Source of the DNA: Alkalicoccus luteus
GTDB taxonomy: Bacteria; Bacillota; Bacilli; Bacillales; Salisediminibacteriaceae
Reading direction: 5' to 3' (one strand)
Assembly: GCA_052061695.1 (NCBI GenBank)
Contig: JBPZEY010000005.1
DNA length: 64,000 nucleotides
Positions 1 through 7,596 of the stretch are shown here, piece after piece (position 1 is the stretch's first letter; each line of letters starts with the position of its first letter). The position numbers and the translations under genes were made by a program. Under the pieces are notes generated by a model. The model did no database searches. It was given only the letters and a program-made list of their open reading frames with translations, and was not told the DNA's origin.

Positions 1-491
1 ATGTTTTGCCTCATGAGGAAGATCGCAAATGGATACGCCAGGTTCGGCAGCAGCACGGCACGATACGTGTTCAGCCAGCCAAGGTCCGCCATCATCTGGA
101 AGAGCGGAATAAGCATGACGTGATACGGAATCATAATCGCCAGGAGCAGCGTAAAAAAGATCGCGTTGCGTCCTTTAAACTGATACTTCGCAAATGCAAA
201 GCCTGCGGCCGCTGCAATCAGTACCGCAAAGAACGTAAACGTGAGCGCGATGATGAGTGAGTTCATCAGCACGCGAATAATGCCGACGTTTTCGTTTAAG
301 TTCGTAAAGTTTTCAACTAAAAAATCACCAGGGAGCAGGTTCGGCGGTACGCTGAAAATGGCACCGGACGGGTTCGTCGCTCCGATAAACATCCAGTAGA
401 ACGGGAAGATCGATAAGATCACACCGATCCCGAGCGTTATATACAGCAGAATTTTACGGATGATCACGCTTGTCTTTTTCTTATCAGTCAT
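1..491 (-). CDS. Sugar ABC transporter permease, MalG/UgpE type (3' part cut by window edge)
   Basis: Inner-membrane permease subunit of a carbohydrate importer, the partner of the permease just upstream. The 163 visible codons begin with a short Lys-rich cytoplasmic tail, then hydrophobic segments, and reach the stretch LPNLAYPFAIFLMRQ at the window edge, which is typical of MalG-like permeases just before the EAA loop. The start is ATG at 491; another in-frame ATG lies at 497. Either overlaps the end of the upstream permease gene by 8-14 bases, indicating translational coupling. RBS is AGGTG a few bases upstream. The reading frame is open through base 1, so the C-terminus and EAA loop lie outside the window. 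The transported sugar cannot be told from sequence. Confidence 0.9.
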   Translation of the reverse strand, partial: MTDKKKTSVIIRKILLYITLGIGVILSIFPFYWMFIGATNPSGAIFSVPPNLLPGDFLVENFTNLNENVGIIRVLMNSLIIALTFTFFAVLIAAAAGFAFAKYQFKGRNAIFFTLLLAIMIPYHVMLIPLFQMMADLGWLNTYRAVLLPNLAYPFAIFLMRQN

Positions 492-1371
492 CGTCATCAC
501 CTACCACTTTCATCTGCACATACGAGAACAGCGCAATGATTATGACGAGCACGTACGCAATCGCAGAAGCATAGTTAAAGTCAAAGTAACGGAAGCCGTT
601 TAAATAGAGATAAAGTGAAATCGTCAGCGTCGAGTTGTTCGGTCCGCCGTCAGTTAAGATGAACGGCTCGTCAAACAGCTGCAGCGTTCCAATTGTCGAC
701 AGCATCGCCGTAAACAAGAAAATTGGCTTCAGCTGCGGCAGTGTGATCGAGAAAAACTGACGGATTTTTCCGGCGCCGTCAATGCTTGCCGCTTCGTACA
801 GGTCATTGGAGATATTTTGCAGTCCGGCAAGGAAAATAACCATGTTATAGCCGGTCCAGCGCCACGTAATCGCAATGATCAGCGACACTTTCGCCCAGAA
901 CGGATCGTTCAGCCACGCGACCGGATCAATGCCGACAAGCGAGAGTGCGTAGTTGACGAGCCCGAAATTCTCATCGAGCATGATCATGAAGACGATCGCA
1001 TAGGCTACAAGCGCTGTGATCGCAGGCATGAAGAACGCCACGCGGAAAAACCCGCGCATTTTCAACAAAGCAGAATTCATGAGCACCGCGAGCACAACGG
1101 CGATCGACAGCATGATCGGCACCTGAATGATCAGGATCGTAAAGGTGTTAAACAGAGCCGTATAGAAAAGCCCATCGTTAAACAGTCGGATGTAGTTGTC
1201 AAAGCCCGCAAACTCACTTTGGCCGCCGGTTGACGTTTGAAAGCTCAACAGCAGCGACTGGATCACCGGCCAGAGAGTAAATACGAGAAAAAACAGCACG
1301 GCTGGTGCGATGAAGAAATAGGGTGCTGTTTTCGGTGTGACGATTTTTCGCTTACGTTTATTCGCAGCCAT
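484..1371 (-). CDS. Sugar ABC transporter permease, MalF/UgpA type
   Basis: Polytopic inner-membrane subunit of 295 residues with about six hydrophobic segments. The conserved EAA loop that contacts the ATPase is visible near residue 195 (EAASIDGAGKIRQFFSITLP). I placed the start at ATG 1371 because GGAAGGAG lies 8 bases before it; a TTG 18 bases further upstream would put the RBS inside the gene. It lies between the binding-protein gene and the second permease, the usual order for CUT1 sugar importers. No ATPase gene is in the operon as far as is visible. In Bacillales a shared MsmX-type ATPase often serves such systems, so this absence is not unusual. Confidence 0.93.
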   Translation of the reverse strand: MAANKRKRKIVTPKTAPYFFIAPAVLFFLVFTLWPVIQSLLLSFQTSTGGQSEFAGFDNYIRLFNDGLFYTALFNTFTILIIQVPIMLSIAVVLAVLMNSALLKMRGFFRVAFFMPAITALVAYAIVFMIMLDENFGLVNYALSLVGIDPVAWLNDPFWAKVSLIIAITWRWTGYNMVIFLAGLQNISNDLYEAASIDGAGKIRQFFSITLPQLKPIFLFTAMLSTIGTLQLFDEPFILTDGGPNNSTLTISLYLYLNGFRYFDFNYASAIAYVLVIIIALFSYVQMKVVGDDDD

Positions 1372-1427
1372 TGTGCAAACTCCTTCCAAAAGCAGAAACT
1401 ACTTTTTAAATTAATTTTTATAAGTAA

Positions 1428-1468
1428 GAAGAAAAGCGGGGCTGGCCGGTCGATGCCGGCTCAGCCCC
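1428..1468 (-). terminator. Partial terminator between binding-protein and permease genes
   Basis: A GC-rich inverted repeat (GGGGCTG..GCCGG / CCGGC..CAGCCCC, arms within 1438-1468) is followed on the minus strand by TTTTCTTCTT. Placed right after the binding-protein stop codon, it would let most transcripts end there and give more binding protein than permease. That arrangement is common in ABC importer operons. Confidence 0.75.
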
Positions 1469-1492
1469 TGATCAACAGGGTGCGGACTGTTT

Positions 1493-2833
1493 TTAGTTCG
1501 CGCGCTCGCGTCCTGTTTCGTTTTCAATGCGTCCTGCTGCTTCATCAAGCGCGTCCTGCACTTCACCGCCGGAAAGCAGTGCTTCTGCCTGTGCATCCGC
1601 AGAGTAGCGCAGTGCCCGTGCATAGTCGCTCGTGTAGTTAGCAGGCAGCGTGCCTTCCGCTACTTCTGCAAACGTAGACCAAATCGGGCTGTTGTTGAAG
1701 AACTCATCTTCTTCTTCAAAGAATGGCTCGTCGTAAGCCGCCGTCAGAGATGGGAAGAGACCGTACTCTTCAAGCGCGACCATCTGTGCATCGACATCGG
1801 TCGTGAAGTATTCGACGAATGCGTAAGCAGCATCCGGGTTTTCTGTATGGGAAAGAATAGACAGGTCAGAGCCGCCGAGGTTCGCATCACGGTTATCGTC
1901 GCCTTCAAATGCCGGGAGCTTAAATACGTCCCACTCGCCTTCCTGCTCAGGTGCCTGGTCCATGATCGTACCCGCATACCAGACCCCGAACGGAACCGTT
2001 GCTACCTGATGGTTGATCGTTGCTGTTACCGTTCCATCCCAGCCGTCGACGTTTGCGATCAGATCAGCTTCACGCATCTCCTGAATTTTGGACAGCGCCT
2101 GCTGTGCCTCGTCAGAATCGATGTCGATGTTACCATCTTCATCGAAGTAGTAGGTGCCGAGCTGGTTCATCATCATGCGGAACAGCGCGTCGTCACTGGA
2201 AATATCAACTGGTGCCATCTGAGCGCCGGTCGCTTCCTGGATCTGCTCGCCTGCTTCGATGTAGTCATCCCACGTTTCGATGCTGTCTGGGTCGACCCCT
2301 GCTTCTTCAAAGTGCGGCACGTGGTAGAACACGCCCGCCGGTCCGATATCCCAAGGGGCTGCGAGGAAGTTTCCGTCCGCGTCCTTCATCGCCTCTGCCT
2401 TCGCTTCAGGAAATTCTCCTTCATGCTCGTCAAAACCGTATTCACTCAGGTTCACAAATCCATCCGGGAATTCTGCAAAATAGTTATCCAGGCGGTCTGT
2501 TTCGATCATCGTCACGTCCGGCAGTCCGGATCCGCCTGAAGCAAGTCCGACAGTGAGTCTGTCGTACAGGTCTTCAGTGCCGATGTCTTCTACCACTACG
2601 TCCACATCCGGGTACTCTTCCTGGAACTGCTCAACAGCAAGCTCCATGGAAGCAGCTGCAACATTCCAGCCCCAGACCGTGATTTCACCGGAGACTTCAG
2701 AAGCATCTGCTTCGCTGTTGCCATTTCCTTCATTTCCTCCGCCGTTTGTGTCTGCGTCGTCGTTTCCTCCGCCGCACGCTGCAAGCAGTCCGATCGATAA
2801 AGCCCCTGTCAGTGTCATCTTCCAGATTTTCAT
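1493..2833 (-). CDS. Sugar ABC transporter substrate-binding lipoprotein
   Basis: Extracellular solute-binding protein, family 1, 446 residues. It opens with a lipoprotein signal peptide with lipobox LLAAC (lipidated Cys20), then an acidic Gly/Asn/Asp-rich linker and the binding-protein fold. The fragments ITVWGWN and DVTMIETDRLDNY near the N-terminus and DAAYAFVEYFTTD near the C-terminus are typical of the family. It is first in the transporter operon, with RBS GGGGG 6-8 bases before ATG. A cre-like site lies just upstream, so catabolite repression by CcpA is likely. The strongly acidic composition fits a salt-adapted organism. The ligand is unknown; the neighbouring ROK regulator suggests a neutral sugar or oligosaccharide. 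Confidence 0.95.
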   Translation of the reverse strand: MKIWKMTLTGALSIGLLAACGGGNDDADTNGGGNEGNGNSEADASEVSGEITVWGWNVAAASMELAVEQFQEEYPDVDVVVEDIGTEDLYDRLTVGLASGGSGLPDVTMIETDRLDNYFAEFPDGFVNLSEYGFDEHEGEFPEAKAEAMKDADGNFLAAPWDIGPAGVFYHVPHFEEAGVDPDSIETWDDYIEAGEQIQEATGAQMAPVDISSDDALFRMMMNQLGTYYFDEDGNIDIDSDEAQQALSKIQEMREADLIANVDGWDGTVTATINHQVATVPFGVWYAGTIMDQAPEQEGEWDVFKLPAFEGDDNRDANLGGSDLSILSHTENPDAAYAFVEYFTTDVDAQMVALEEYGLFPSLTAAYDEPFFEEEDEFFNNSPIWSTFAEVAEGTLPANYTSDYARALRYSADAQAEALLSGGEVQDALDEAAGRIENETGRERAN

Positions 2834-2852
2834 GGTGGTTCCCCCTTTAAAG

Positions 2853-2866
2853 TGTATACGCTTTCA
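2853..2866 (-). promoter_or_regulatory. cre-like site (CcpA)
   Basis: On the minus strand this reads TGAAAGCGTATACA, one mismatch from the consensus TGWNANCGNTNWCA. It lies 20 bases upstream of the binding-protein start codon, downstream of any likely promoter, consistent with roadblock-type carbon catabolite repression. Confidence 0.6.
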
Positions 2867-2943
2867 AACTCTGTGAAAAAAAGAGCGACTTCTTAAAATA
2901 ATTTTAATAACTATTGTTAAAGTATCATATTTTTCTCACAATG

Positions 2944-2984
2944 GGAAGGGTGTTTTAAAAATATTTTTGAAAAGTCACCCTTCC
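2944..2984. other. Inverted repeat at the ROK stop codon
   Basis: GGAAGGGTG (2944-2952) pairs with CACCCTTCC (2976-2984) around a 23-base AT-rich loop. It could end ROK transcription, but there is no U-run after the stem, so it may equally be an operator in front of the transporter operon. Confidence 0.4.
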
Positions 2985-4183
2985 ACTTCGAAAATCTCCT
3001 GTAAGACAAGCGTAACTGCTCCAAGCATGGCACTGTTCGTACCAAGTTCAGACAGGACAACCTCGGTCTGCTGCGCTTCCTTTGTCAGCGCACGGTGACG
3101 AATCAAATGCCGAAGCGGCCCCATTACGTATTCGCCGGCTGCCATCACCCCGCCGGTAAAAATGATTTTATCCGGGTTCATCGTGTTGATCAGATTCGTG
3201 CAGGCAAGCCCAAGAAAACGCCCTGCTTCTGCGAGCACTTCCTGCGCAAACACGTCTCCGCTGCGTGCCGCTTCATGAATCACTTCCCCGGTGATCTCCT
3301 CTTTCCGGTCCACCATTTTCAGCATCATCGTCGAGCGTCCAAGCGTTAAATCGTGCAGCACGCGTTCCCGAATATGGATCCCGCTTGCGACCGTCTCCAG
3401 ACAACCGTAGCTGCCGCACGTACAGCGGCGTCCGTTTAAATCGACGATCATATGTCCAAGCTCGCCGGCGATATGGTGCCGTCCTCGGAAAATCTTTCCA
3501 TCGACGATCACTCCGGCGCCGATGCCTTCCCCGACGTTAATGCAGACGATGTTATTGTAATGCTGTGCGCTGCCAAACCATCGCTCTGCAATCGCAGAAC
3601 AGCGTGCATCGTTTTCCATTTTCACGGGCAGCTTGAATTCGCGGCCAAGTATTTCCACGAGCGGAATGTCACGATAACCGAAGTGCGGTGCATAAATGCT
3701 GACGCCCTGCTCCACATCGACGATCCCGTGCATGCCGACCCCGATGCCGAGCACCTTGGAGCGCTCCACACTCGATGAATCAAGCAGCTCGCGGATCGTC
3801 CGGATCAAGAGCTCCAGAAATTCACTTTCCTGCATGCCCTCCGGAAACTTCTGCGTGCGAATTTCTTTTACGTCGGCCCGTAGATTGGTCAGTCCGACGC
3901 GCAGCTGGCCCGTACCGACGTCGACTCCGATCACGTAGCTGTGGTCATCGTAAATCGATAAGAGCATCGGCTTCCGTCCGCCGCGCGACTCGCCTACCTG
4001 TCCCTCCCGCACGATGCCTTCTTCAGTCAGCTCGGCGACAATATTACTCACCGTCGGATGTGTCAAACTCGCCTTTTTCGATATATCGGTCCGCGAAATC
4101 GGCCCGTGCTGCCGGATAATATTCAGCACAAGCGAGCGGTTTAATGATTTCATCAGCTGAAAACTGCCTGTCATTCCCTGCAT
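2975..4183 (-). CDS. ROK-family transcriptional repressor (XylR/NagC type)
   Basis: 402 residues: an N-terminal winged HTH (about 15-65, including ISRTDISKKASLTHPTVSNI) followed by a ROK sugar-kinase-like domain. Visible family hallmarks are the phosphate-binding loop GVDVGTGQLRVG (86-97), ENDARC with the catalytic-type Asp192, ELGHMIVD with His244 and the zinc motif CTCGSYGCLE (254-263). Such proteins bind a sugar or sugar phosphate and release operators. It lies just upstream of the ABC sugar transporter on the same strand and probably controls it. The first ATG (4183) follows GGAGAGGC; ATG at 4174 is an alternative. Because the HTH is present, it is a regulator rather than a glucokinase. 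Confidence 0.93.
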   Translation of the reverse strand: MQGMTGSFQLMKSLNRSLVLNIIRQHGPISRTDISKKASLTHPTVSNIVAELTEEGIVREGQVGESRGGRKPMLLSIYDDHSYVIGVDVGTGQLRVGLTNLRADVKEIRTQKFPEGMQESEFLELLIRTIRELLDSSSVERSKVLGIGVGMHGIVDVEQGVSIYAPHFGYRDIPLVEILGREFKLPVKMENDARCSAIAERWFGSAQHYNNIVCINVGEGIGAGVIVDGKIFRGRHHIAGELGHMIVDLNGRRCTCGSYGCLETVASGIHIRERVLHDLTLGRSTMMLKMVDRKEEITGEVIHEAARSGDVFAQEVLAEAGRFLGLACTNLINTMNPDKIIFTGGVMAAGEYVMGPLRHLIRHRALTKEAQQTEVVLSELGTNSAMLGAVTLVLQEIFEVEG

Positions 4184-4218
4184 GCCTCTCCGCCTCCCCT
4201 TCTATGCTTTAGCTTAGA

Positions 4219-4233
4219 ATAGAAGCGCTTTCA
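4219..4233. promoter_or_regulatory. Palindromic GAAGCGCTTTC, possible cre or ROK operator
   Basis: TAGAAGCGCTTTCAA lies 36 bases upstream of the ROK gene start. It resembles a cre core (GAAGCGCTTTC) with two mismatches to consensus. It may serve CcpA or autoregulation by the ROK protein. Confidence 0.4.
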
Positions 4234-4304
4234 ATACAACTGAAAGTTTTTTGAACGAATCGATTTTGTGTGTGATTTTCTGACAAGAAAGGAGGTGATG
4301 GGGC

Positions 4305-4930
4305 GCTTTCGGTGTGCCGAAAGCTTCCTGATGATGGCGTCCTTATTCGTAACTCGAGGCCGCTATTCGCACGGGGGTTCCCGTTTACGAGGTGCCGATC
4401 GGGTTTTACGAGGCCGCTTTTGTCCTTTACGAGCAGTTTTCGTCTTGTTACGAGCAGGTCCGCTTCTTTTATGGGAAACCGCCTCTTCCACCTAAACCCA
4501 CAGCTTCGGCAACGGCCGAAGCTCTATGTTCAGTTCTTATTCGTAACTCGCGGTCACTATTCGCACGGGGTTTCCCGTTTACGAGGTGCCGATCGGGTTT
4601 TACGAGGCCGCTTTTGTCCTTTACGAGCAGCTTTCGCTTTTTTACGTGGAGGTCCGTTTCCTTTATGGGAAACTCCCTGTTCACCCAACCCCCAGCTTCG
4701 GCTCCGGCCGAAGCTCTCTGCTACGTGCCCTTTTTATTCAATGGCTTTCGCCCGGCGAAAGTGTCCTTCTATCTATATCTTGTCGTGCCGCTATTCGTAA
4801 TTACTGCCCTTTATTCGTACCGCTCTTGTCATTTATGCGTACTTATCTGCCCGTTATGCGTACGGTTTCTTGTTTTATGCGTAGACTACTAATCGTTATG
4901 CGTACTTTACTCTATTTGATAAGAACCTCT
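4305..4930 (+). repeat. Phased-site repeat cluster A (three arrays plus hairpins)
   Basis: Three arrays of short CG-centred sites (TATTCGTAA, CTATTCGCAC, TTTACGAGG, TTATGCGTA). Site positions: array 1 at 4348, 4368, 4388, 4409, 4430, 4451, 4472; array 2 at 4542, 4562, 4582, 4603, 4624, 4645, 4666; array 3 at 4796, 4816, 4836, 4857, 4878, 4899, 4920. All three share spacing 20, 20, 21, 21, 21, 21. Hairpins separate them: GCTTTCGG-TGTG-CCGAAAGC (4305-4324), AGCTTCGGC-N4-GCCGAAGCT (4502-4523 and 4694-4715), CTTTCGC-N3-GCGAAAG (4745-4761). Arrays 1 and 2 are 194 bases apart and nearly identical. The region sits between divergent genes and no gene was recognised in 4240-5070. Confidence 0.9.
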
Positions 4931-5061
4931 GATCCATCCACCCAGCAAAGCAGCTTTCTCCGTTAAAGCCGCCATCCTTTACTTATAACTTTCTCAACTA
5001 CCTGCTGAAATATGCGACTAACAAACCCTTCTTTATTCCCATTTTCTCACACCTTGTTACA

Positions 5062-5085
5062 CATTTACATAATTTAGTCTATAAT
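5062..5085 (+). promoter_or_regulatory. Probable sigma-A promoter of the solo LuxR-type gene
   Basis: A perfect -10 TATAAT lies at 5080-5085, about 47 bases before the start codon. The -35 is weak (GTTACA at about 18 bases). Nothing else in the AT-rich leader resembles a promoter. Confidence 0.4.
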
Positions 5086-5132
5086 CTCAAACATAGCCAT
5101 AGATACGGACAAATTTAAAGGAGGATGTCGGG

Positions 5133-5771
5133 ATGAATGAGCTGTTTCAGCAGAGGGCGGCAGTCAATTGCATAGGGGAAGGGGATTTTACGTGGTCAGG
5201 CAGCATCAGTCAGACGCTGGCAGCCACGTCGGTGCACGCTCATTTTTATCTCGCAGATGATATTCAGTGTATTGAGCAGTTTAAACTGGACTGCCAGGAC
5301 GACCTCCAGAGTCAGGAGCTTCCCGCCTTGATTACGAAAGAACCGCTTGCAGCTCAGGATGTCCTGGACCTGCAGGAGCTGTTCCCGGTTCTCGTTTCCG
5401 CGGCCTATGTGGACAAGCATCCACATCACGTTCAGCAAGCCATCACCAATAACCATGCGCTGGTTGAGCCTTATGCCGCCCGGGAAATGGCCGTGCAGCT
5501 GCATCAATACCGCCGCCGTGACAATCCGATTAAAGAGTTTCATCTCGTTCGGAATAAGCTGGCTAAGCTGTTAACAGAGCTCGAGCTCGACATTGTCGCC
5601 TGTGTCATTCAAGGCATGAGCACTAAAGAAACAGCACATGCCGTCTACCTTGCAGAGTCGACGACTGCCACGATGCTTTCTCAGATTTACGATAAGCTGA
5701 GCGTCAGCAACCGGACGCAGCTCGTGTATATTTGCATTCATAACAACTGGCTGGAAGCCGAGCGAACGTAA
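5133..5771 (+). CDS. Solo LuxR/GerE-type transcriptional regulator
   Basis: 212 residues. The C-terminal 70 form a LuxR-type HTH: ELELDIVACVIQGMSTKETA and then YDKLSVSNRTQLVYI, the recognition and dimerisation segments. The N-terminal two thirds shows no clear phospho-acceptor Asp or signal-binding motif, so it may be a degenerate receiver. The strong RBS AAAGGAGG lies 9 bases before ATG. A second protein of the same layout is encoded at 43265-43951, and their C-termini align (VSNRTQLV..NNWLEAER against VSDRTGVV..NEWVDCER). It stands alone between a repeat cluster and a terminator, so its target cannot be inferred from neighbours. Confidence 0.75.
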   Translation: MNELFQQRAAVNCIGEGDFTWSGSISQTLAATSVHAHFYLADDIQCIEQFKLDCQDDLQSQELPALITKEPLAAQDVLDLQELFPVLVSAAYVDKHPHHVQQAITNNHALVEPYAAREMAVQLHQYRRRDNPIKEFHLVRNKLAKLLTELELDIVACVIQGMSTKETAHAVYLAESTTATMLSQIYDKLSVSNRTQLVYICIHNNWLEAERT

Positions 5772-5776
5772 TAGCA

Positions 5777-5812
5777 ATCCCCTGCGGCATTCAGCTGCAG
5801 GGGGATTTTTTA
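5777..5812. terminator. Bidirectional terminator
   Basis: ATCCCCTGC / GCAGGGGGAT stem with T-run on the plus strand (ATTTTTTAATT) between two convergent genes; the A-rich side is weak in the other direction. Confidence 0.85.
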
Positions 5813-6844
5813 ATTTGCTATCCGGGTCTCCATCCGTTCGATCAGCTTCAATAAAAACGGCAGCATCAGTAAAATCGTCAGCACGCGAATAATCTGCAGG
5901 CTCGCGACAAGCGTCGGATCAAGATTTAAGGCAAAGGCAGTCGCCGACATTTCCGGAGCCCCTGCTGGTACGATACTGAGCAGGCTCGTCATCATATTCA
6001 AGCCGCTCACGGTATGAAACAGCCATGCGAGCAGTACCCCGAGCGCGAGAAAGAGAACGATGATGTAGATGCAAATACGACCGAAGCCGTACAGCCGCCT
6101 CATGACCTGCGGGTTAAATGTGACCCCGATCATGACACCAATCAGCGCCTGGCCGATACCACCGATATAATCCGGCAGGCTTTGCACCGGAATGAAAAAT
6201 TCACTGAGCAGAAAAGCGGTGACGATCGCATACAGTAAAATACCGGCCGGCAGCGGGAAAAACCGGTTCAAAAGAGCCGCTACTGCCATCGCGATGAGGA
6301 TAACAGCGGCGAGTGAAGCAGTCATCCCTGCTTGGCCGTTCCCAGCTATACCGGCTGCCGGCGTGCCGATCCCGACAATAAGCGGAATCGTAAACACGAA
6401 AAAGAAAATCCGGAACGAGTGAAATGCAGCTACGATTCGTTCGTCTGCCCCCGCTTCCCGGCTTGTCACGATCACTTCTGACGCACCGCCCGGAATCGTA
6501 CAGAAAAGCGCCGTTTTCGCATCCATTCCTTCCGCATTTTTATAAAGCAGCCAGCCAAGTAAAAAGCTGCCGGCAAACGTGAGTATCAGCGTCAACAGCA
6601 GCGGTCCGATATAAGACCCGACTTGCAGAAACACGTCACGCTCCGTCAGCACCCCAATATTAGCGCCGATCAGAGCAAGTGCTCCCTTAAACAACGGCCC
6701 CCTGTAAGCCACATCCTGCCGTATCATCCCGTACACCGCTCCAAATAAAAGCGCCCCGATCAGCCACCCAGCCGGTACACCGATCAGATGAAAGATAAAG
6801 CCGGAGAAAAGCCCGGCTATGAGAACAATGATTTTTCTGGTCAC
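5810..6844 (-). CDS. AbrB-family (duplicated) integral membrane protein
   Basis: 344 residues, almost entirely hydrophobic with about ten membrane segments. It has two homologous halves, each with a Gly-rich signature: IPGGASEVIV near residue 120 and VPAGAPEMSA near 295. This duplication marks the 'AbrB family transporter' group (PF05145), sometimes misnamed ammonia monooxygenase. It is unrelated to the DNA-binding AbrB regulator. Substrate unknown; a putative transporter. GTG start at 6844 is supported by CAGGAGG six bases upstream. It is convergent with the solo LuxR gene and shares its terminator. Confidence 0.88.
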   Translation of the reverse strand: MTRKIIVLIAGLFSGFIFHLIGVPAGWLIGALLFGAVYGMIRQDVAYRGPLFKGALALIGANIGVLTERDVFLQVGSYIGPLLLTLILTFAGSFLLGWLLYKNAEGMDAKTALFCTIPGGASEVIVTSREAGADERIVAAFHSFRIFFFVFTIPLIVGIGTPAAGIAGNGQAGMTASLAAVILIAMAVAALLNRFFPLPAGILLYAIVTAFLLSEFFIPVQSLPDYIGGIGQALIGVMIGVTFNPQVMRRLYGFGRICIYIIVLFLALGVLLAWLFHTVSGLNMMTSLLSIVPAGAPEMSATAFALNLDPTLVASLQIIRVLTILLMLPFLLKLIERMETRIAN

Positions 6845-6918
6845 CCCGCACCTCCTGAATACCTCTCACTTTACCGTATCACAGTTCGCCTACGAAACGT
6901 TTTGTTTTCACATGACCC

Positions 6919-6949
6919 CATAAAAAACACCCTGCTGTTAACAGGGTGC
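6919..6949 (-). terminator. Terminator after the VanZ / small membrane protein pair
   Basis: CACCCTG / CAGGGTG stem (6928-6934 with 6942-6948) followed on the minus strand by TTTTTTAT. Confidence 0.85.
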
Positions 6950-6955
6950 CGTCCA

Positions 6956-7117
6956 TTATCCACCAAGCATCATGACAAAACTGAACAGAAGCGTCAAAAC
7001 AACCATGACCATGAGCGCACAGCCGGCAAGCCAATTTCGCTTCCCAGGCCCTGATCCTAAGAACATACCGATAAAGACGGCAAAGGCAACGAACGGGAAG
7101 AGCATGATGATTTCCAT
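6956..7117 (-). CDS. Small membrane protein, 53 residues
   Basis: Begins MEIIMLFPFVAFAVFIG, continues with a short charged loop (GSGPGKRNWLAG) and a second hydrophobic segment ending FVMMLGG: two membrane spans in a hairpin. AAGGAGGG lies 7 bases before ATG 7117, a strong RBS. The gene starts 15 bases after the VanZ-like gene and is followed by a terminator, so the two form an operon. I do not recognise the family. Good RBS, clean two-span topology and operon position make it a likely real gene. Confidence 0.75.
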   Translation of the reverse strand: MEIIMLFPFVAFAVFIGMFLGSGPGKRNWLAGCALMVMVVLTLLFSFVMMLGG

Positions 7118-7132
7118 GAGACCCTCCTTGAA

Positions 7133-7579
7133 TTAGTTCTGACGCTTCAGCAGCCGGCGGACGCTGAGGTAAACTAAAATGCCGCTCCCTGCCCCTGCGG
7201 TATCAATCAGCACATCTCCCACCTCTCCGGATCGCCCCGGAATAAACGTTTGATGGTATTCATCTGAAACAGCATATAAACAGCTTATAAGCAGTGCCCA
7301 GGCTACCGCCTTTTTACCCGAGACGTGCAGCTTCAATGCTCGCAGCAGTAATATACCAAGCACTGCATAAACGGTAAAATGAGCACCTTTACGGAGTAAA
7401 AAGTGGAAGGTGTCACTCGGCTCAAACGGAAGCAGCGCGGTGAGTGCCTGGAGTACCCCGCTGCTCATTTCCCCGGAACGATCCCCGGGCTGATGCGAAA
7501 AATAAAAGATGAGCCCCATCCAGGCAAGGACGAGGGCCCAGGAAGTTAAAACTGTAGATAAAGAAAATCGTTTCATCAT
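7133..7579 (-). CDS. VanZ-like family membrane protein
   Basis: 148 residues, four hydrophobic segments. The pattern FYFSHQPGDRSG near residue 27 and LRKGAHFTVYAVLGILLLRAL near 60 is diagnostic of VanZ-like proteins (PF04892), followed by SDEYHQTFIPGRSGEVGDVLID. VanZ gives low-level teicoplanin resistance in enterococci, but most chromosomal homologues have no assigned role. Start ATG 7579 follows GAAAGG; a TTG three bases earlier is possible. It is followed by the 53-residue membrane protein gene. Confidence 0.9.
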   Translation of the reverse strand: MMKRFSLSTVLTSWALVLAWMGLIFYFSHQPGDRSGEMSSGVLQALTALLPFEPSDTFHFLLRKGAHFTVYAVLGILLLRALKLHVSGKKAVAWALLISCLYAVSDEYHQTFIPGRSGEVGDVLIDTAGAGSGILVYLSVRRLLKRQN

Positions 7580-7596
7580 CAAAACCTTTCTATCTG

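Noticed and set aside
817..1233. 138-residue frame on the plus strand
   Set aside because: Lies antisense inside the permease gene; rich in Arg/His/Asp from reversed codons, no RBS.
1847..2539. 230-residue frame antisense to the binding protein
   Set aside because: Shadow of a well supported gene with lipobox and RBS on the other strand.
4305..4930. CRISPR array
   Set aside because: The conserved part is only 6-9 bases, spacers are about 12 bases and there are no cas genes in the window.
4268..4966. Overlapping frames of 70-170 residues over repeat cluster A
   Set aside because: Frames are open in several phases because of the 20-21-base period; no ribosome binding site or domain, and the same happens in clusters B, C, E and F.
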